Of a DNA stretch of 64,000 nt, positions 62,497 through 64,000 are shown piece after piece. Positions within the stretch are counted from its first letter, which is position 1; each line of letters begins with the position of its first letter. The notes under the pieces are model-generated. The model had not been told where the DNA came from, searched no databases, and saw only the letters and a list, made by a program, of their open reading frames with translations. The stretch is taken from the NCBI RefSeq assembly GCF_000092245.1, contig NC_014166.1, positions 372,001 through 436,000 of the forward strand. The letters are read 5' to 3'. This DNA is from Arcobacter nitrofigilis DSM 7299. GTDB taxonomy: Bacteria; Campylobacterota; Campylobacteria; Campylobacterales; Arcobacteraceae. Both the position numbers and the translations under genes were made by a program.

Positions 62497-64000
62497 TACA
62501 AATCTCCTAATCTAATATTTTTTCTTTTATATTCATCTTGAAGTGGAAAAGGCATAAGTTTATCTTGAATTTCATATCTATCTTTACCCTCTAACTCCAT
62601 TTTTTCAACCATTTCATCAACTTCATTTTGTCTTATAGCACTAATTGGATTTTCTATTAAATTACCTTTTGCTCCATATCCTCTAAATCCAGGAGGTATT
62701 TCCATTTTCATAATATCTAATGGTTCATACTCAACTGTTGGCATAGTATCTCCTTCTTTCCATGAAGTAAGAGTTCTTTTTAACCAATTTGCATCATCTC
62801 TTTTAGGATAATCTTCTCTTGTATGTGCCCCTCTAGATTCAGTTCTATCAAGTGCACCTTTTGCAACACAAAGAGCTACTTTTAACATCATTGGAACTCT
62901 ATATGCCTCTTCAAGTTCTGGATTTGCAGTAAGTTGTTTATTTCTTACAGCTACATTTTTAGATTTGATATATAACTCTTCAAGCTCTTTTACTGCTTTT
63001 TCTAAACCTTCTCCATCTCTAAAAATTCCAACATAATCTTGCATAATTTTTTTCATTCTATTTTTGATTTTAAATACATCATCTCCACTATTTTTAGAAA
63101 CTAAGTTTTTCATATAAGCTTCTTTTTCATGGACAAATTTCTCAATAACATCTGTTTGAATATCTATTTGAGTATTTATACAATAATCTGCAAAGTAATT
63201 CCCAACAATCATACCAGCAACAACTGTTTCAGAAACAGAATTTCCTCCAAGTCTATTGAATCCATGCATATCCCAACAAGCAGCTTCTCCACAAGAAAAT
63301 AATCCTTGTAAAGTTTGTGATTCTCCTGTTGGTTTTGTTCTAATACCACCCATAGAGTAATGTTGCATAGGGTGAACTGGTGCCCAACCTTTTTGACCTT
63401 CATCAGCTGGATCTATTCCTGCAAATGATTCACAAATCTCTTGAACATCTCTTAGATTTTTTTCAATATGCTCTCTTCCTAAAATAGAAATATCTAACCA
63501 AAGGTGGGTTCCATAAACTGAATCAATACCTTTACCTTTTCTCATATGTTCCATCATTCTTCTAGATACAACATCTCTTGAAGCTAGATCTTTTTTCTCA
63601 GGTTCATAATCTGGCATAAATCTATGTCCATCAACATCCCTTAGAACACCACCATCACCACGACAACCTTCAGTTAATAAAATACCTGATGGGAAAAGTG
63701 GAGTAGGGTGGAATTGCACAGCTTCCATATTTCCGAGTTTTGCAATACCTGTTTCTAAAGCAATAGCAGTTCCTATACCCTCACAAATAACAGCATTAGT
63801 TGTGATTTCATAAATTCTTCCATATCCACCAGTTGCTATTAAAGTACCTTTTGAAACATAAGCTACAATATCACCAGTAATTAAATCTCTAACAATAGCA
63901 CCATAACATTTATTATTGTGGTGAATTAATCCAATTGCTTCTTTTCTATCTTCAATATTTACATTTAATTTTAAAGATTCATTTGCAACGGCGAAAAGCA
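62496..64000 (-). CDS. frdA: Fumarate reductase flavoprotein subunit FrdA (5' end beyond window)
   Basis: About 501 codons of the C-terminal part. The open frame runs on past the Met at 63728 to the window edge, reading [18 protein letters not shown] at the cut. Recognisable are [37 protein letters not shown], the catalytic Arg/His region ([18 protein letters not shown]), MQHYSMGGI and [18 protein letters not shown]. Wording is very close to Wolinella and Campylobacter FrdA. It is the membrane-bound quinol:fumarate reductase, which can also run as succinate dehydrogenase. The N-terminal FAD motif lies outside. Confidence 0.94.
   Translation of the reverse strand, partial: LFAVANESLKLNVNIEDRKEAIGLIHHNNKCYGAIVRDLITGDIVAYVSKGTLIATGGYGRIYEITTNAVICEGIGTAIALETGIAKLGNMEAVQFHPTPLFPSGILLTEGCRGDGGVLRDVDGHRFMPDYEPEKKDLASRDVVSRRMMEHMRKGKGIDSVYGTHLWLDISILGREHIEKNLRDVQEICESFAGIDPADEGQKGWAPVHPMQHYSMGGIRTKPTGESQTLQGLFSCGEAACWDMHGFNRLGGNSVSETVVAGMIVGNYFADYCINTQIDIQTDVIEKFVHEKEAYMKNLVSKNSGDDVFKIKNRMKKIMQDYVGIFRDGEGLEKAVKELEELYIKSKNVAVRNKQLTANPELEEAYRVPMMLKVALCVAKGALDRTESRGAHTREDYPKRDDANWLKRTLTSWKEGDTMPTVEYEPLDIMKMEIPPGFRGYGAKGNLIENPISAIRQNEVDEMVEKMELEGKDRYEIQDKLMPFPLQDEYKRKNIRLGDL

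Noticed and set aside
63720-63728. A start codon for FrdA at the Met at 63728
   Set aside because: The frame continues upstream with conserved FrdA sequence to the window edge, so this Met is internal.

Overview
The window is AT-rich chromosomal DNA of a Campylobacterota (Epsilonproteobacteria) member, most like Arcobacter in the broad sense. The pointers are a purS/purQ pair, FrdA/FrdB of the Wolinella/Campylobacter type, the gene order lysA-HAD-pheA-hisC-dxs, a third flagellin-like protein, and many sensor kinases sharing an unusual HQWRQP H-box. There are no insertion sequences, prophage genes, rRNA genes or CRISPR arrays.

Layout. 1-9.1 kb: a haem-type sensor kinase, a receiver/PilZ-like regulator and a small sirohydrochlorin chelatase; tRNA-Phe and tRNA-Tyr; an Aat-like acyltransferase; an orphan flagellin; a probable small RNA beside a ladder of 11-bp repeats; truD; and an orphan Cache/PAS kinase. 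9.2-24.8 kb: a nitrogen-assimilation island. It holds NirBD nitrite reductase, a fused PP2C phosphatase/Ser-Thr kinase, cyanase, a FocA/NirC-type channel, a haem-type two-component system, a NarB/NasA-type nitrate reductase, an NrtABC-type nitrate ABC transporter and a chemoreceptor. Three spacers of the island carry the same 17-bp palindrome (TGTATA-N5-TATACA), placed to control nirBD, the channel gene and the divergent nitrate reductase/transporter pair. This looks like one regulon.

24.8-38.8 kb: housekeeping genes. These are a YfgM/BamB-like pair, ctpA, purC-purS-purQ, an SH3-domain membrane protein, plsC, crcB, tatA, argS with a 38-residue membrane protein, rsfS-nadD, and a glycolytic operon gapA-pgk-tpiA ending in fabI. 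39.0-45.0 kb: lysA-HAD-pheA-hisC-dxs, bracketed by two copies (38.8 and 45.0 kb) of a long imperfect palindrome with conserved loop blocks and covarying stems. 45.2-51.6 kb: two tiny membrane proteins, maf, four transporter-like membrane proteins, an NlpC/P60 lipoprotein and a CopD-like protein. 51.6-55.7 kb: alaS, trxA, trxB.

55.8-64 kb: C4-dicarboxylate metabolism. A DASS-family symporter is followed by a periplasmic-sensing two-component system, then on the other strand class I fumarase, frdB and frdA (cut by the window end). Uptake, sensing and interconversion of dicarboxylates are therefore adjacent.

The most promising undescribed items are the TGTATA-N5-TATACA regulon, the paired 120-bp intergenic elements, the phased 11-bp repeat with its adjacent small RNA, and a sensor kinase whose only well-placed start would be a non-canonical AUC.
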